The notes beneath the pieces were generated by a model. It ran no database searches. It worked only from the letters and a program-made list of their open reading frames with translations, and was not told the DNA's origin. Made by a program: the position numbers and the translations under genes. A DNA stretch of 64,000 nt, from the NCBI GenBank assembly GCA_028564705.1, contig JAPXFQ010000845.1, forward strand, positions 124,001 through 188,000. The letters run 5' to 3'. The stretch is from Apricaphanius iberus. Taxonomy: Eukaryota; Chordata; Actinopteri; Cyprinodontiformes; Aphaniidae. Positions 34,784-46,162 of the stretch are shown piece after piece; position 1 is the stretch's first letter, and each line of letters starts with the position of its first letter.

Positions 34784-36762
34784 ATTCTCATAGAAAGGCT
34801 TCAAAGTGTTGGTATAATAGGAACAGCACTAGGTTGGTTTAAATCTTATTTTTCTAACAAATTTCAGTTTGTTCAGGTAAACAATAGATCTTCCTCAACC
34901 TCAATAGTTACTTGCGGAGTACCACAGGGTTCAGTGCTTGGGCCGATTCTTTTTACTATATATATGCTTCCTATTGGTAAAATAATTAGGCAGCATGGGA
35001 TAAATTTCCATAGTTAGGCAGATGATACACAGCTATATCTATCCATAAATCCTGATAAATCCAATCAGTTAGGTAGACTACAGGCATATCTGGAAGACAT
35101 AAAAACTTGGATGACTCTAAACTTCTTGCTTCTGAATTCTGATAAAACAGAAGTTGTCGTCTTTGGACCAGAAGCTCTGAAAAAGAAACTACTTAGTCAA
35201 CCCCTTCACCTAGACGGCATTTAATTAGCCTCCAGTAATAAAGCAAAGAACCTCGGTGTTATTTTTGACCGAGATATGTCATTTAGATCTCACATAAAAT
35301 AAGTCTCTAGGATTTCCTTTTTTCACCTTAGGAATATTACAAAAATTAGAACCATCCTGTCCAGGAATGATGCTGAAAAACTAGTCCATGCCTTTATTAC
35401 TTCAAGACTGGATTACTGTAACTCTTTATTATCAGGTAGTCCACAGAAAACAATTAAAAGTCTTCAGTTAGTCCAAAATGCTGCTGCTAGGATTCTGATG
35501 AATATTAAAAGAAGAGATCACATTTCCCCTGTTTTAGCTTCTCTTCACTGGCTCCCAGTGAGATCTAGAATAGAATTCAAGATCCTCCTTCTGACATATA
35601 AAGCTCTTAATAATCAAGCTCCATCATACATAAGAGACCTGATTGTTCCATATGTTCCTAACAGAGCCCTTCGCTCTCAGACTGCAGGTTTACTGGTAGT
35701 TCCTAGGATTTCTAAAAGTAGAATGGGTGGCAGATCTTTCAGCTATCAGGCTCCCAGGGTTGGTTCGTGAAGCAGACAATTTGTATATCTTTAAAACTAG
35801 GCTTAAAACTTTCCTCTTTGACAAAGCTTACAGTTAGAGATATGTTAATAGGCAGTTAGAGACAGGTTAAACAGGTAGCTAGGAAGAGATAGGTTAATGT
35901 TATTAGCCAGCTAGAGTGTCAAAAGCTAGGAAGGGATATGAAGAGCTAGAGTAGCTAGGTAGAGATAGATTAATGTAAGCCAAGTAGAGAGTGTTAGTAG
36001 CTAGGTCTCCTAGTAGCTAGGAGACAGGTTAATGTTAGTAGTCAGGTAGAGTGTAAAAAGCTAGGAAGAGATAGGAAGAGGTAGAGTAGCTAGGTAGAGA
36101 TAGGTTAATGTAAGCCAGGTAGAAAGTGTTAGTAGCTAGGTCTCCTAGTAGCTAGGAGACAGGTTAATGTTAGTAGCTATGCTGCTTTAGGCTAGGCTGT
36201 TGGAGGACATTATTAGGGTCTGTTCCTACTTTCTCTCCTAAATCTCCCCAACTGCATGATGTGCTGTCAGTTCAAGCGCTAACCTGTTTTCTCTTAGTCT
36301 CTTCTTAGAGTAAGCCTGTGAATATTCTCATTCATCATTCTTAGAGTAGGTGCTCCTGACCCGCCCTGCTTGACGACCCTGACTAAGATGGCATTGCAGT
36401 GACGGAAAGTTATCCACGTCCTGCAACGAAGTTCTGCATCCGTTCTGTTGCTCTTTCTGTGTCTCTGTTCTGTGTCTCTGTTCTGTATTCTCCAAACCAG
36501 AGACGGTCTCGGCAGATGACCGCTTGTGCTGAGCCTGGTTCTGCCGGAGGTTTCTTCCTGTCAAAAGGGAGTTTTTCCTTTCCACTGTCGCTTCGTGCTT
36601 GCTCAGTGTGAGGGATTGCTGAGAATTACAGGACGCAATCTTCTGTGGTTCTCTAATTTCTACATTAAACATTGTATTGTAATAACTATTCTTGTAAAGT
36701 GCCTTGAGATGACATCTGTTGTGAAACAGCGCTATATAAATAAACTGAATTGAATTGAATTG
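34777..36762 (+). pseudogene. L2/Maui LINE, 5-prime truncated and decayed
   Basis: The + strand reads ERLQSVGIIGTALGWFKSY, then [22 protein letters not shown], a YADDTQ motif changed to a stop plus ADDTQLYLS, then SRLDYCNSLLSG, LQLVQNAAARIL and LHWLPVRSRIEFKILLLTYKALN. This is the second half of an L2 reverse transcriptase. In-frame stops occur near 35014, 35221 and 35298, so it is inactive. The 3-prime UTR holds a 135-bp tandem duplication. The end 'gcgctatataaataaactg' carries a GAATT tail near 36750-36762. The ADDT region shows it once matched the frame at 19158-21275, but the tail differs (GAATT against TAA), so it is another L2 lineage. Confidence 0.85.
35891..36175 (+). repeat. 135-bp tandem repeat in the L2 3-prime UTR
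   Basis: AGGTTAATGT-containing units begin at 35891, 36026 and 36161, exactly 135 bp apart. Each unit contains smaller 'gctaggtagagatag' words. Two full copies and one partial copy are present. Confidence 0.8.
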
Positions 36763-37044
36763 GAACTGAATTGCATATATATGCACGTGTCCTGTCTGGC
36801 AGTGTGGTAGTCAAAATTAGTACCAATTGAGTACCAAGTATAAATCCAAGAGATTTATTTTCTTAAACAGAGCATTACAGCTTTTGCAGTACTCCACCTG
36901 ATATATATGTATGACAATTCTTTTTAGTGATTGCTGTGGGTTTCATTTCTTGCGCTTATGGACACAGAGAGGGAAAAAACTAGAGAGAAGAAAAAAGAAA
37001 ATGAGGAATAAACAATCTGTATGATGGAGCAACATAAACCACAT

Positions 37045-37236
37045 AAATCCTATAGGTTTTAGATGCATCCCTGCTCCAACCCAGCTGAATTAAATGAACA
37101 GCTTGGTACCAGGTCTTTGCCATACTTGATGGAAGCTAAAGAGGTAAGTCGGTCATGTGAATCAGCTGTTTTGGAGCAGGCATGCATCTAAAACCTGCCA
37201 TACAGTAGATCGTGAGGACCAGGGTTAGAAACCACA
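37045..37236. mobile_element. Palindromic MITE (CCTGGTCCT family)
   Basis: 'ggttttagatgcatccctgc' in the left arm is answered by 'ggcatgcatctaaaacctgc' in the right arm. 'aacccagctgaatt' is answered by 'gaatcagctgtt'. The element is almost one long inverted repeat of about 190 bp and could fold into a hairpin. Other copies: 21266, 22826 and 57951. Confidence 0.7.
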
Positions 37237-37283
37237 GATGTGAGATGTCCTTAGGTTAAAGTGAGTGCATGGTTGTTAAACCT

Positions 37284-37410
37284 GTGACTCTGAGTTGCCA
37301 TGAAATGGACTGGAGACCTGTCGAGGGCGTTCCCCACATTTTTGTCCAATGACAGCTAGGGATAGCGCCAGGTCCTTTGGAACCCTCCAAGGATGGATGG
37401 ATGGATGGAA
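37284..37410 (+). repeat. Interspersed repeat end with GGAT tail
   Basis: 'aaatggactggagacctgtc' followed by 'tgacagctagggatagcgcc' is a diverged copy of the fish repeat also seen at 18911/21195 and 55672. It ends in a GGATGGAT run at 37391-37408. Confidence 0.6.
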
Positions 37411-37837
37411 GGATCTCACTGGGATGCCAAAATCATATATGAAAACTGACTTTTGTTTGATGAAAAGCAAACAGAAGAAATCTGTACGCTTTCTCACTGC
37501 AATTATTATTTTTGCAAACCAATAATAAGACACCTTTATCTCTCACTCAAAGTACGCCACAATCATCATTCAAAACATTTACATTATATGAAGGTATCCA
37601 TGGCAACTTGGAGTCAATGATTTTCTTTTTTTGTCTAACTTCTCATTCTTCCTCAGCACATTTTATCCCAGAGCTCACATTAATTTGACAGCTCTCAGAA
37701 TCTTTTCCACACACAGCAGAATTTTGATGGACAGGAAACCCCTAGATGCACCCCCCATTTTTGCTTTTTTGATACCATCAAAGATATGACTTGCTGCTGG
37801 TGTCTCTGTTGTTTCTGTGTCTCTCGCTTATCCAAAG

Positions 37838-38062
37838 CTCCCTGCCCTCCAACCAGTGCCTGACCTGTCTGCTGTGATGACCATTAAGGCTGGGGCCGGC
37901 GGTGCCGATGGGTCTGACGCCTCCCTGCTTCCGTCCCCCGTTGCACTGCAGCGAGCCCGCTTGCCCAGAGCTGCTAACAAGCTGTGCATTCAGGCAGTTG
38001 ATGCTACAAATGAAGCTGTGCAGCAGACCAACTCCACAGATGAACAAGTGAAGTGCTGCTGA
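37838..38062 (+). CDS. Weak candidate terminal exon of a host gene
   Basis: The open frame runs from 37790 to a TGA at 38060-38062. A pyrimidine-rich tract ending TATCCAAAG at 37837 could be an acceptor. The peptide includes LPALQPVPDLSAVMTIKAGAGG and AANKLCIQAVDATNEAVQQTNSTDEQVKCC. The DNA is clearly more GC-rich than its neighbours and codon use looks reasonable. An AATAAA at 38221-38226, about 160 bp after the stop, could be a polyadenylation signal. I recognise no family, and there is no second exon nearby to support it. Confidence 0.25.
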   Translation, partial: LPALQPVPDLSAVMTIKAGAGGADGSDASLLPSPVALQRARLPRAANKLCIQAVDATNEAVQQTNSTDEQVKCC

Positions 38063-38220
38063 GTCCCATCAGCCAGGACCTCCCTCTGTTCTGCTGCTTA
38101 GGCTCAAGTTGCTTACAGACTTACATTTGCTTCCAGAATGGGAATACAGTCCAAATGTGCTTTTTTGTGCCTCTCTGTCATTTATTCTAATTTCATGAAA
38201 ATTGCAATACCTTCAGCTGT

Positions 38221-38226
38221 AATAAA
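38221..38226 (+). promoter_or_regulatory. Possible polyadenylation signal
   Basis: An AATAAA hexamer downstream of the candidate terminal exon. The hexamer is common by chance in AT-rich DNA. Confidence 0.15.
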
Positions 38227-38229
38227 TAA

Positions 38230-39405
38230 CTCATTTCATAAGTTAATTGCGATTTTCACCACAAATTCAGGTTCTATTGATACAACCATGAGATAAATAA
38301 CACTCTGATGCTCATACGATAATGTATTGGGTGAGAAAACGCACAACAAGAGTACGCTGCCATGGTGTATAAACTGATATCAGTGTTGAACTGTTTTGTT
38401 ATATGTTTTATAGAAGATGCAGGGATAAAAATAAACTCTCAGGTACAGCATTGTAACTAAAAGCAAACATAAGCACAAAGAAAAAGAGGGATGAAGCAAG
38501 AGCAAATGTTGAAGCTTTCTGCCCATATAGATTGGGCTCTTCGATGGCTCCGTGCTTATCAGCCTCTATAATCAATGTAGGAATCAGGGAGAGCTTGGTC
38601 TCAGCTCTCATGACAAAATGAGCAGTTTTTTGGATCTAACTAAGTTGACATGTTAATTTAAAGAGGCCTGAGAAAAAATAATTTCTGAAAAATGTGTATT
38701 CCTTTACATAACTGCTTTAGATGCTACTTCTACATGTAGCATTTAGGTATTCATTTAAAGATGAAGTCAGGAGCTACGTAGCTGGGAAGCTGCTCCAGTT
38801 CTTTTATTGATTTAGGGTTGAGCTTCCATTTTAAAAGTTTATGTTGGAACTTTTTTGCCCGTGGATATTGGAGCGGGGCCCAAAGAAAGAAGCACTTTTG
38901 ATGGACATCACATTGTTCTGATATGCCACATATTAGAGCATGAGATGCAGGAAAGGGCAACACCACGGTACCGTATTTTAATGTGTTACAAATGTGCTGA
39001 GAGGCCGATTGTTGGAGGTGAAGAGAACGGACAGATCTCTTCTCACCATGAAAACACTCATGCCGTGAAAGCATTGGAATACCAATAAAAAAAGGGTGGC
39101 GGTCGTGCTGGGGAACAGCCATCCGGCTTTGTAGATTTGTCTCCTGGTCGGGCCTGAATTATTTTTCCAGTTGATAGAGGGTATGGAGTTCCTGAGCATA
39201 CAACAAAGAGGAAATACTTAGTCCTGCTTTTCATTTTAGCATGCAAAAAAAGCTAAAAACACAATATACAAAATATATAAAATACATCACTCTGTGTTGG
39301 ACTCGTCAACGGTGATAAACTGAAAATACGATAAAAAGGTTCCTTCTTTATTAGAGCTCATTAATGATCTTTACCATCTGAGCTGACTTCAATCAGTCCC
39401 TTTAA
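38230..39405. other. Unassigned non-coding DNA
   Basis: Open frames on both strands at 38751-39199 overlap each other and have no recognisable domain. I see no repeat end. Confidence 0.35.
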
Positions 39406-39409
39406 TTAA

Positions 39410-40489
39410 AGACCCACTTCATAATGTATACATCATAAAAACATGTGTCTTCCTAATGTTTTATTGACACAAAACCATTTTCTGATGTTCGTTTTCGGAG
39501 CTGTCACTACATGGGAGGGTTTTCCTGCTGTATACCGCAAAATATAACTTTTTACCAACTTTTCCCCGGATGTACTGACTGAGTTTCGCTTTGGAGTAGT
39601 AAGATACGTGCTACCTAATGATATAAACAAACACGGGGTTTTGACACTTGAGTCGTGGCATATCCACCAAAGAAACCAAAGAAGACACTATCAGAAGAAG
39701 CAAGGAAAACAAACTGTTCCCAAGCTGAAAGCTGCCAGAGCTTCACTGCTGGAGAAAGCTTGATAACCTCTGATTCATAACGGGAAAACGGATACGCTCA
39801 GTGTTAGCCGCAGAGCTGGACGCTGAGCTGAGCCAGCTTCTCACCCCTATAGAACACGCTATCAAAAGAAGGAAAATAAATTAGGCTGCAAGAGCAGATG
39901 AAAGCTATTGGAGCTGAACAGTGACAGCGCTGCAGAAGGCTCGTTATGATGAGTCATACAAGGGCACATCCGGTTTTCATCCGATGTGAATTGGGGGTGA
40001 GGAAAGTTGCAGTGTTCGGTCGGTGGAGTAGCAAGATGGGATAAGACAGGTCAGAGAACAATTCCTTCATTGCTGTGAAAGATCTTTTCTAATTGTTGCT
40101 CAGTTTAGGTCAAAGTAGGATTAGCTTCTAAAACCCAGTGTCACAACTTTTCAATGTTGTGTGGTCAGCCGCTGTGAGAGAGACGTTAGAGATCCAGCAG
40201 GATGTATGGATGCCGAACTAGCCATGTTGCTACTGGATTGGTAAGTAATAAATCTTGCTCTGGGGTTATTTGGGCATGATGATGTGTACAGTGCCAGAAA
40301 TATCTGTTTGATGGGTTGCCAACCGACACATAGTTAGTTTGATGTTTTGTTGTTTTGGCTGGCGAGCTTGTAAAACCGTCAGTTCTTGTTGAGATGCCCT
40401 CCATGGAGATTTGCCTTTACGACAGTGATGTCAACAAGCCTTGAGAGGGCGACAAAGGGCAAATATTTGCAAAGATACGGAGTGTGTCT
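39410..40489. mobile_element. Kolobok/T2-like TTAA element
   Basis: TTAA occurs at 39406-39409 and 40490-40493. The left end TTAAAGACCCACTTC pairs with the inverse of the right end, TTAAAGACACACTCC, with two mismatches. The 1080 bp have no transposase frame. It belongs to the same structural class as the elements at 17118, 46163, 52718 and 61641, though its terminus is its own subfamily. Confidence 0.65.
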
Positions 40490-40493
40490 TTAA

Positions 40494-41000
40494 AGGGATA
40501 TTTGTGGACAGAGAAACTGGTAAACCTATAATTTAACCTGCATTTCCACAATCAAACTTTCTGTCTGTTCAGTTGTTTATAGTCCCACATTGGGGAATTT
40601 TTTTGCAAAAAAATTCCCTACAACATGTTCAACCCCACTGCACAATCTGAGAAAACTGATGTGTTAACATTAATGCCAAATAAACTATTTTCCTTCTCTT
40701 CTAAAAAAACGTTAGGGATACTCATCTTTGCCAACAAAGCAGAAAGTAATAAGGGCAACATCTGCTGGTCAATTTTACAATATGTCGTGGTTGGGCCAAA
40801 ATGTGGTAGACCTGCCTTCACTTTTGGTTACGTACAAAATGCCACCATTGCTTTGTTTCATGTGTATAATTGGAGTATAAATATGTAAGGTTTTGTCTAT
40901 GTTCCGTTATATTAGTATAACATAGTTCAATATACTTTCATAGCAACTAGATATCCATGTAATGAAGTGCTACAGATAAACAGCAGACTGATGATGCATC
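40494..41000. other. Unassigned non-coding DNA
   Basis: An 87-codon frame at 40625-40888 has no recognisable features. Nothing else is seen. Confidence 0.35.
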
Positions 41001-41139
41001 ATCCCAATCTGCTGGGATTCCTTACATAGAAAACTTTTAACTGATTGTATAATTGTATTGAAATGACTTTTGTTGTAAAGTGCCTTGAGATGACATTTGT
41101 TGTGAATTGGCACTATATAAATTAAAGTGAATTGAATTA
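41001..41139 (+). mobile_element. L2/Maui LINE 3-prime tail
   Basis: 'atcccaatctgctgggattc' through 'aagtgccttgagatgac' and 'ggcactatataaatt' to a GAATTGAATT tail. It is nearly identical to the inverted copy at 13851-14016. Confidence 0.75.
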
Positions 41140-44125
41140 ATGAAACCATTCTACATTCAAAAACGTGCCAAGCTTGGTAAGATTTGCTCAAGAGCTTTAA
41201 TCAAGGCTGGGACAAAGGGATATTTGTTCCAATTGCAAGTCATAGTTGGCTGCCTTTACCTTTTACTGTCTTTAATGTAAGCATGTAATTCATAATACAC
41301 TTATTCGATGTAAGCTCTCTCACTTCCAGGTTTCTTCCAGGAGTGATGTCTCAGATCCGGATTAGATCGTGCATCCAGATGATGCACAATTTTACTTTCT
41401 GTGTTTCTGGTCAGCGTTTCTTGTGAATATCAAGTGTGTGGTGAAATACCCCGTACTCATAGCTCGCATATGTGTTTTGGTGAATGACAGGTGCAAAAGA
41501 TCCTATAGGTCACCTGGACACAAAAACTACAAAAAAAGTGAGACTTGATCTTATTTTCGTCTTTTATTTATTTTTAATTGGATAGGGACAGAGCACACTG
41601 ATGAACATCCACTGAAATGAATAAACATAAGTATGCCATATTATTGCATACGTGCTAATTTACATCCGCAGTCCCTTGGGTGACTGAGGAAAACTACAGA
41701 CTGGAGTATAGACTTTTTTTTTTTTTTTTTACGCTGCTGCTATTTTTTGCTATTATATTAACAGGTAAAGAATACTTATTTTCTTAGAAATTATTTTAAG
41801 ATTTTTTTTCCTGTATTATGTGAAGGGCCTATACATAAGTTTAACCATAAATTAAAATAGATTTTTTTTTACTTTCTTTCTCATACATGCTCCAGCAATG
41901 CCCTTGTCAGTAGAATGAGCCCTGGCCTTTTCACTGTGGTTGCCTTTAAATGTCTGTAAATTCACTTAAATAGCGAGTGTTCGCGTCGAAAATGCAGCTT
42001 CCCTGAGAGCTTTCAGGGGCAGCCTGAATAATGGCGTCATGCGCGCTCACACTCAGGTGTGGCTTTCGCTATCTCCATCATAAAGAACCACATACACAGT
42101 CCGTAATTAAAGTACAGATTGGAACTAACCAGCTGAACTAACCCGCTGAACAAAATTATCTTGTTAAGTCGTATTTATCAGTGATCTGAGGCAAAATATG
42201 TACATAGGCTTCCTCAACTAATCTCTTGGTATTTTCAAATTAACATGGACTGTTTCCCCTCCAAAAAAGAGTGGAACTTTATAACTATTTATATTAGTTT
42301 TATGTTTAAACTTTGGATTAATCTTTTAGTTAACTTATTAACCATGATTCATACACAGCAGAACCCCTTGTTGAGTTTTCTTTTAAAAGCTGTACACCTG
42401 GTTTATTTAGTGTTTTTTTAAAGATTGTTGAACTTTTTACACTGCATGCAAAGTATTAAAACTTGTTGACTTGTTTGACTTGTTAAAAAGTAATTGCTGT
42501 TGGCTCAATGAGACATCAGAAGAAAATCTAGTGGTTATCTTTGTTTTTCCATCAAGCTTTTCCTTTCATAAAGTCTGTCTGGGAAAAGTCATGGTGGCGG
42601 CACATTCATGATTTAAAATCATGCGGGGAAAAACACTTGAAAAAGACTACATTTGGTTTTAAATCTAGATATCTAAACCATACAAATAAACAGACATTTC
42701 AGAAAGCATATTAACAATCAGTGGCAAAACTTTGGCTCTTACTACACTATGTTGATTTTTTTGCACATTTAATTTTTTTTCTCTGCCTCACACATTACCC
42801 AAATAAAACGTTTTCGAGATCTAATTAAACAAACAAAAATAAAATAAGGTGTTTTGGAATGAAAGGTTTTAAATAAACCTCATAATTATTAGTGATTTGC
42901 CCCCCAGCCCGTGGGAACTGTTTGGGGTATTTCTCTCTCAGTTCTACTCAGAGGGCCAATGTGAGTCTTTCTTTCTTTTCTTTTGGGCCTGATGTTTTCA
43001 TTCTGAGGAGAAATGCACAGTGGGTTCAGCATGCAGCAGATTTTTGTGTTTTATAATAAGGAAATTATTTAGTGTCCCAGCTCTGCGATTTAAGTCTAGA
43101 GGATTAAGCTCTTGTTTTCTGATTTCTCTCTGCAGGAATCTATTTTTAGCAGCAATGTCACAGTCAGGTTGCTTAAACCAGGATGCTTCTATATCACTTC
43201 ATCATGTAATGAAGCATCCAGTTAGTGAAAGGATATTATTTCCTACGGCTTCCCCTACCTCATTCAGTCAACAGATGGATCGAGAATTGTTACCCAAAGA
43301 AAGCATAGCATGCTCTGTGAAACGATGTGGCAGTTGTTGAAGGTGGTTAGATTAAAAACAATAATTCAGGTTGAGCTACAAAGATTCTGTTTGTACAAAA
43401 ATGTTGAAAAGCAATATGTCTAAATGTGTTTATTCCACAAAGATCTCTGCAAAGGAAGATTTGCTCCTCAAATTGAGCTGCTTAGCAAATAACATCCTTC
43501 TTTTCTGACAGCCACTAAATTGAGTTTGTGACTTACAGCCACAAAAAATAAAATAAAATAATCAGTGACTTAAAGTCCAGTTCTTTTTGTGATACACAGT
43601 TAGTGGGAGCAATCTTAGGTTTCCTGAATGGTAGTGATGATTGTGACAAAGAAAATGAAAGAACTAAAGAAACAACATGTTGAAGTGCTTTGTTTAGAAA
43701 CTGACTAGAAAAAAACTATTTTGTGTACCCGAGGTGGTTGTCTTCAAAGTGTTGATGTCAGGAAGCTTCAGGAAAAAAAAATGGGGGTTTTCGAGACACA
43801 GCTTCATTTTGAGCAGCAGCCTATTTTACAACGAATGACTCTTGTATAACTTTAGAAGAATTTCTTTTGATCTTTAACACAGACTGTTTTGAAGATGTCC
43901 AGGAAAAACATGTACAATAAGATATTTGGAATTATCCAACATATGAGGCCACGTGCTATCAAACGCCATATATGCAAAGTATGCATGTGGGAAATTTTTT
44001 TATAAAAAGGTGCCCTTGACCATCTCCATATGGTGCTGGGAGCCAAATATTTCCTTATCTGTTCAGTCCAAGGGTAAGAATGCAGGTTAGAAATATGGCT
44101 AAAGCACAACCAAAGAGCGCCTCGT
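41140..44125. other. Unassigned non-coding DNA
   Basis: At about 41560-41690 the words 'ggatagggacagagcacact' and 'ccgcagtcccttgggtgac' resemble a fish LINE or SINE end that I cannot name. A 106-codon frame at 43020-43340 lacks domains. The rest is AT-rich and featureless. Confidence 0.3.
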
Positions 44126-45786
44126 ATATGGAAGCATATGTGTAACATAAATAAAATTAAAATGCATTTGAAGAAATGCTTTGTCATTTTCAAAATCTGG
44201 CTGCTATTTTTGACTCATAAATAAAATTAAAAAGAAATCATCCAAATTGCTTTTTCATTTTACAATTCAACATTGCTCATTGTGTAACTTAATTAAAATG
44301 AAATAGAAAAGGACATTTAAGATTTAATTTTCAAATTGCAACCCAGGAAAACAGTAACAAAATTCAATTTGAAATGTCAAAGTTGAAAATTAAAATGCAA
44401 TAGCAGAAATGCATTTTCATTTTCGAAATACAAATGCCCCTTTTGACTCATAAATAAAATTAAAAAGAAATAACCCAAACTGCTTTTTCATTTTACAATT
44501 CAACATGGCTCATTCTGTAACTTAATTAAAACGATAAAGAAAATTATATTGCTTTTTCGTTTTCATGCTCCCCGCCGCAAAAAGTGTAACATATTTCAAA
44601 GTGGATTCGCAATCCCACACGGCGCAGGTTATTGACGTCAGCGCAGGCGCTTCTTCTGCTGCTGAGTTGGCTGTCCGAACAGGTGTTGTGCCATTCAGCG
44701 TACCTAAACTTGTGGAATCTGTCTTGTAATGAACCCATTTATTCACCACAGTCATGTTCTAAAGATTGCATCTCAACCGAGTCCATTCTATACCATAGGT
44801 ACGCTGAATGGCGCTGAGTGATCCATTTATGGCAGCAAAAAAACACTTATTTTCACACTTTATGGGCCCTTACTGATATATATAACGATATAGAAAGGGG
44901 GAAAAACATGCAAATGCTTCAAGTAGGTAGTCAAAAGCATTAATAAATAAATAAATAAGTCCGTCAAAGCGCTACTGTTTCACAACACTTCTCTTATTAA
45001 TATATGGGCAAAATGCCCCGTTTATTAACTAGTTATGTTAGATGTTGGAGGCAGAGCCTTCAATTGGAGCACTCTGGTTGGGGGGAACATGCACAGACGG
45101 TAGACACTGAAAGAAACAGAGAGAGACGCCACCAGGGGGAAAGAAACAGAGAGACACGCCTCCGGCAGGCTGTGCGCGCTCCCGCGCGGCCGATCCATTT
45201 CTGGCAGACGATCCATTTATGGCACAACACCTGTTCGGACAGCCAACTCAGCAGCAGAAGAAGAAGCGCCTGCGCTGACGTCAATAACCTGCGCCGTGTG
45301 GGATTGCGAATCCACTTTGAAATATGTTACACTTTTTGCGGCGGGGAGCATGAAAACGAAAAAGCAATATAATTTTCTTTATCGTTTTAATTAAGTTACA
45401 GAATGAGCCATGTTGAATTGTAAAATGAAAAAGCAGTTTGGGTTATTTCTTTTTAATTTTATTTATGAGTCAAAAGGGGCATTTGTATTTAGAAAATGAA
45501 AATGCATTTCTGCTATTGCATTTTACTTTTCAACTTTGACATTTCAAATTGAATTTTGTTACTGTTTTCCTGGGTTGCAATTTGAAAATTAAATCTTAAA
45601 TGTCCTTTTCTATTTCATTTTAATTAAGTTACACAATGAGCAATGTTGAATTGTAAAATGAAAAAGCAATTTGGATGATTTCTTTTTAATTTTATTTATG
45701 AGTCAAAAATAGCAGCCAGATTTTGAAAATGACAAAGCATTTCTTCAAATGCATTTTAATTTTATTTATGTTACACATATGCTTCC
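44126..45786. mobile_element. Foldback element with arms of about 570 bp
   Basis: The left arm (44126-44694) and right arm (45219-45786) are inverse copies. By eye they differ at only a few sites (for example ATTAAAATG against AGTAAAATG, CGAAATAC against CTAAATAC, and one extra TTC). The ends read TATGGAAGCATATGTG, and CTCGTA flanks both sides as a direct 6-bp duplication. Each arm holds two direct units about 235 bp apart sharing 'ataaataaaattaaaaagaa' and 'tgctttttcattttac'. The loop is 524 bp. No transposase is seen. The same 40-residue peptide appears in frames on opposite strands only because the arms mirror each other. Confidence 0.85.
44695..45218. other. Loop of the foldback element
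   Basis: The loop contains a second, smaller inverted repeat: 'attcagcgtacct' at 44693-44705 and 'aggtacgctgaat' at 44799-44811. The word 'gatccattt' occurs three times (near 44820, 45192 and 45210). A GC-rich part at 45110-45200 carries a direct repeat of 'gaaacagagagac'. Confidence 0.65.
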
Positions 45787-45792
45787 ATACTC

Positions 45793-46158
45793 GTATTGCT
45801 CTTCATAGGAAACTTCTGATGCCTCCTGAACATCCTAGAATGTTTGCAAATGACAATGTGATCTACAGTGAGAGCAGGAAGCAGGCAAAGGCAAAGCTGT
45901 GACCAAGTCAGTGTTTTCCAAGTTTGAAGCAAGTCTCAATTTGTTATCCTTAAGTCCCACGCCTGAAACTTCAAGTTTCAAAATGTTCACTCCCATTGTT
46001 GAAAAAACATTGCATTGACATATTCAGTGTAAATCATAGACCTTGAGTTCTTTTTAAAATCTGTATTTTTATAAGCTGGTGAATTTAATTGGCTCTGTTG
46101 CAGCTCTCTTACTCACATTTGTACAGAGAGTCTGTCGATATGGGATGAGAGGAATGAC
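45793..46158. other. Unassigned spacer
   Basis: I see nothing recognisable. Confidence 0.35.
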
Positions 46159-46162
46159 TTAA

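Noticed and set aside
35891..36175. CRISPR-like or other regular array
   Set aside because: The units are whole 135-bp tandem duplicates without unique spacers, inside a LINE, in an animal genome.
44544..45372. Same 40-residue peptide encoded on opposite strands, suggesting a duplicated gene
   Set aside because: The two frames are mirror images created by the foldback arms; there is no domain or start context.
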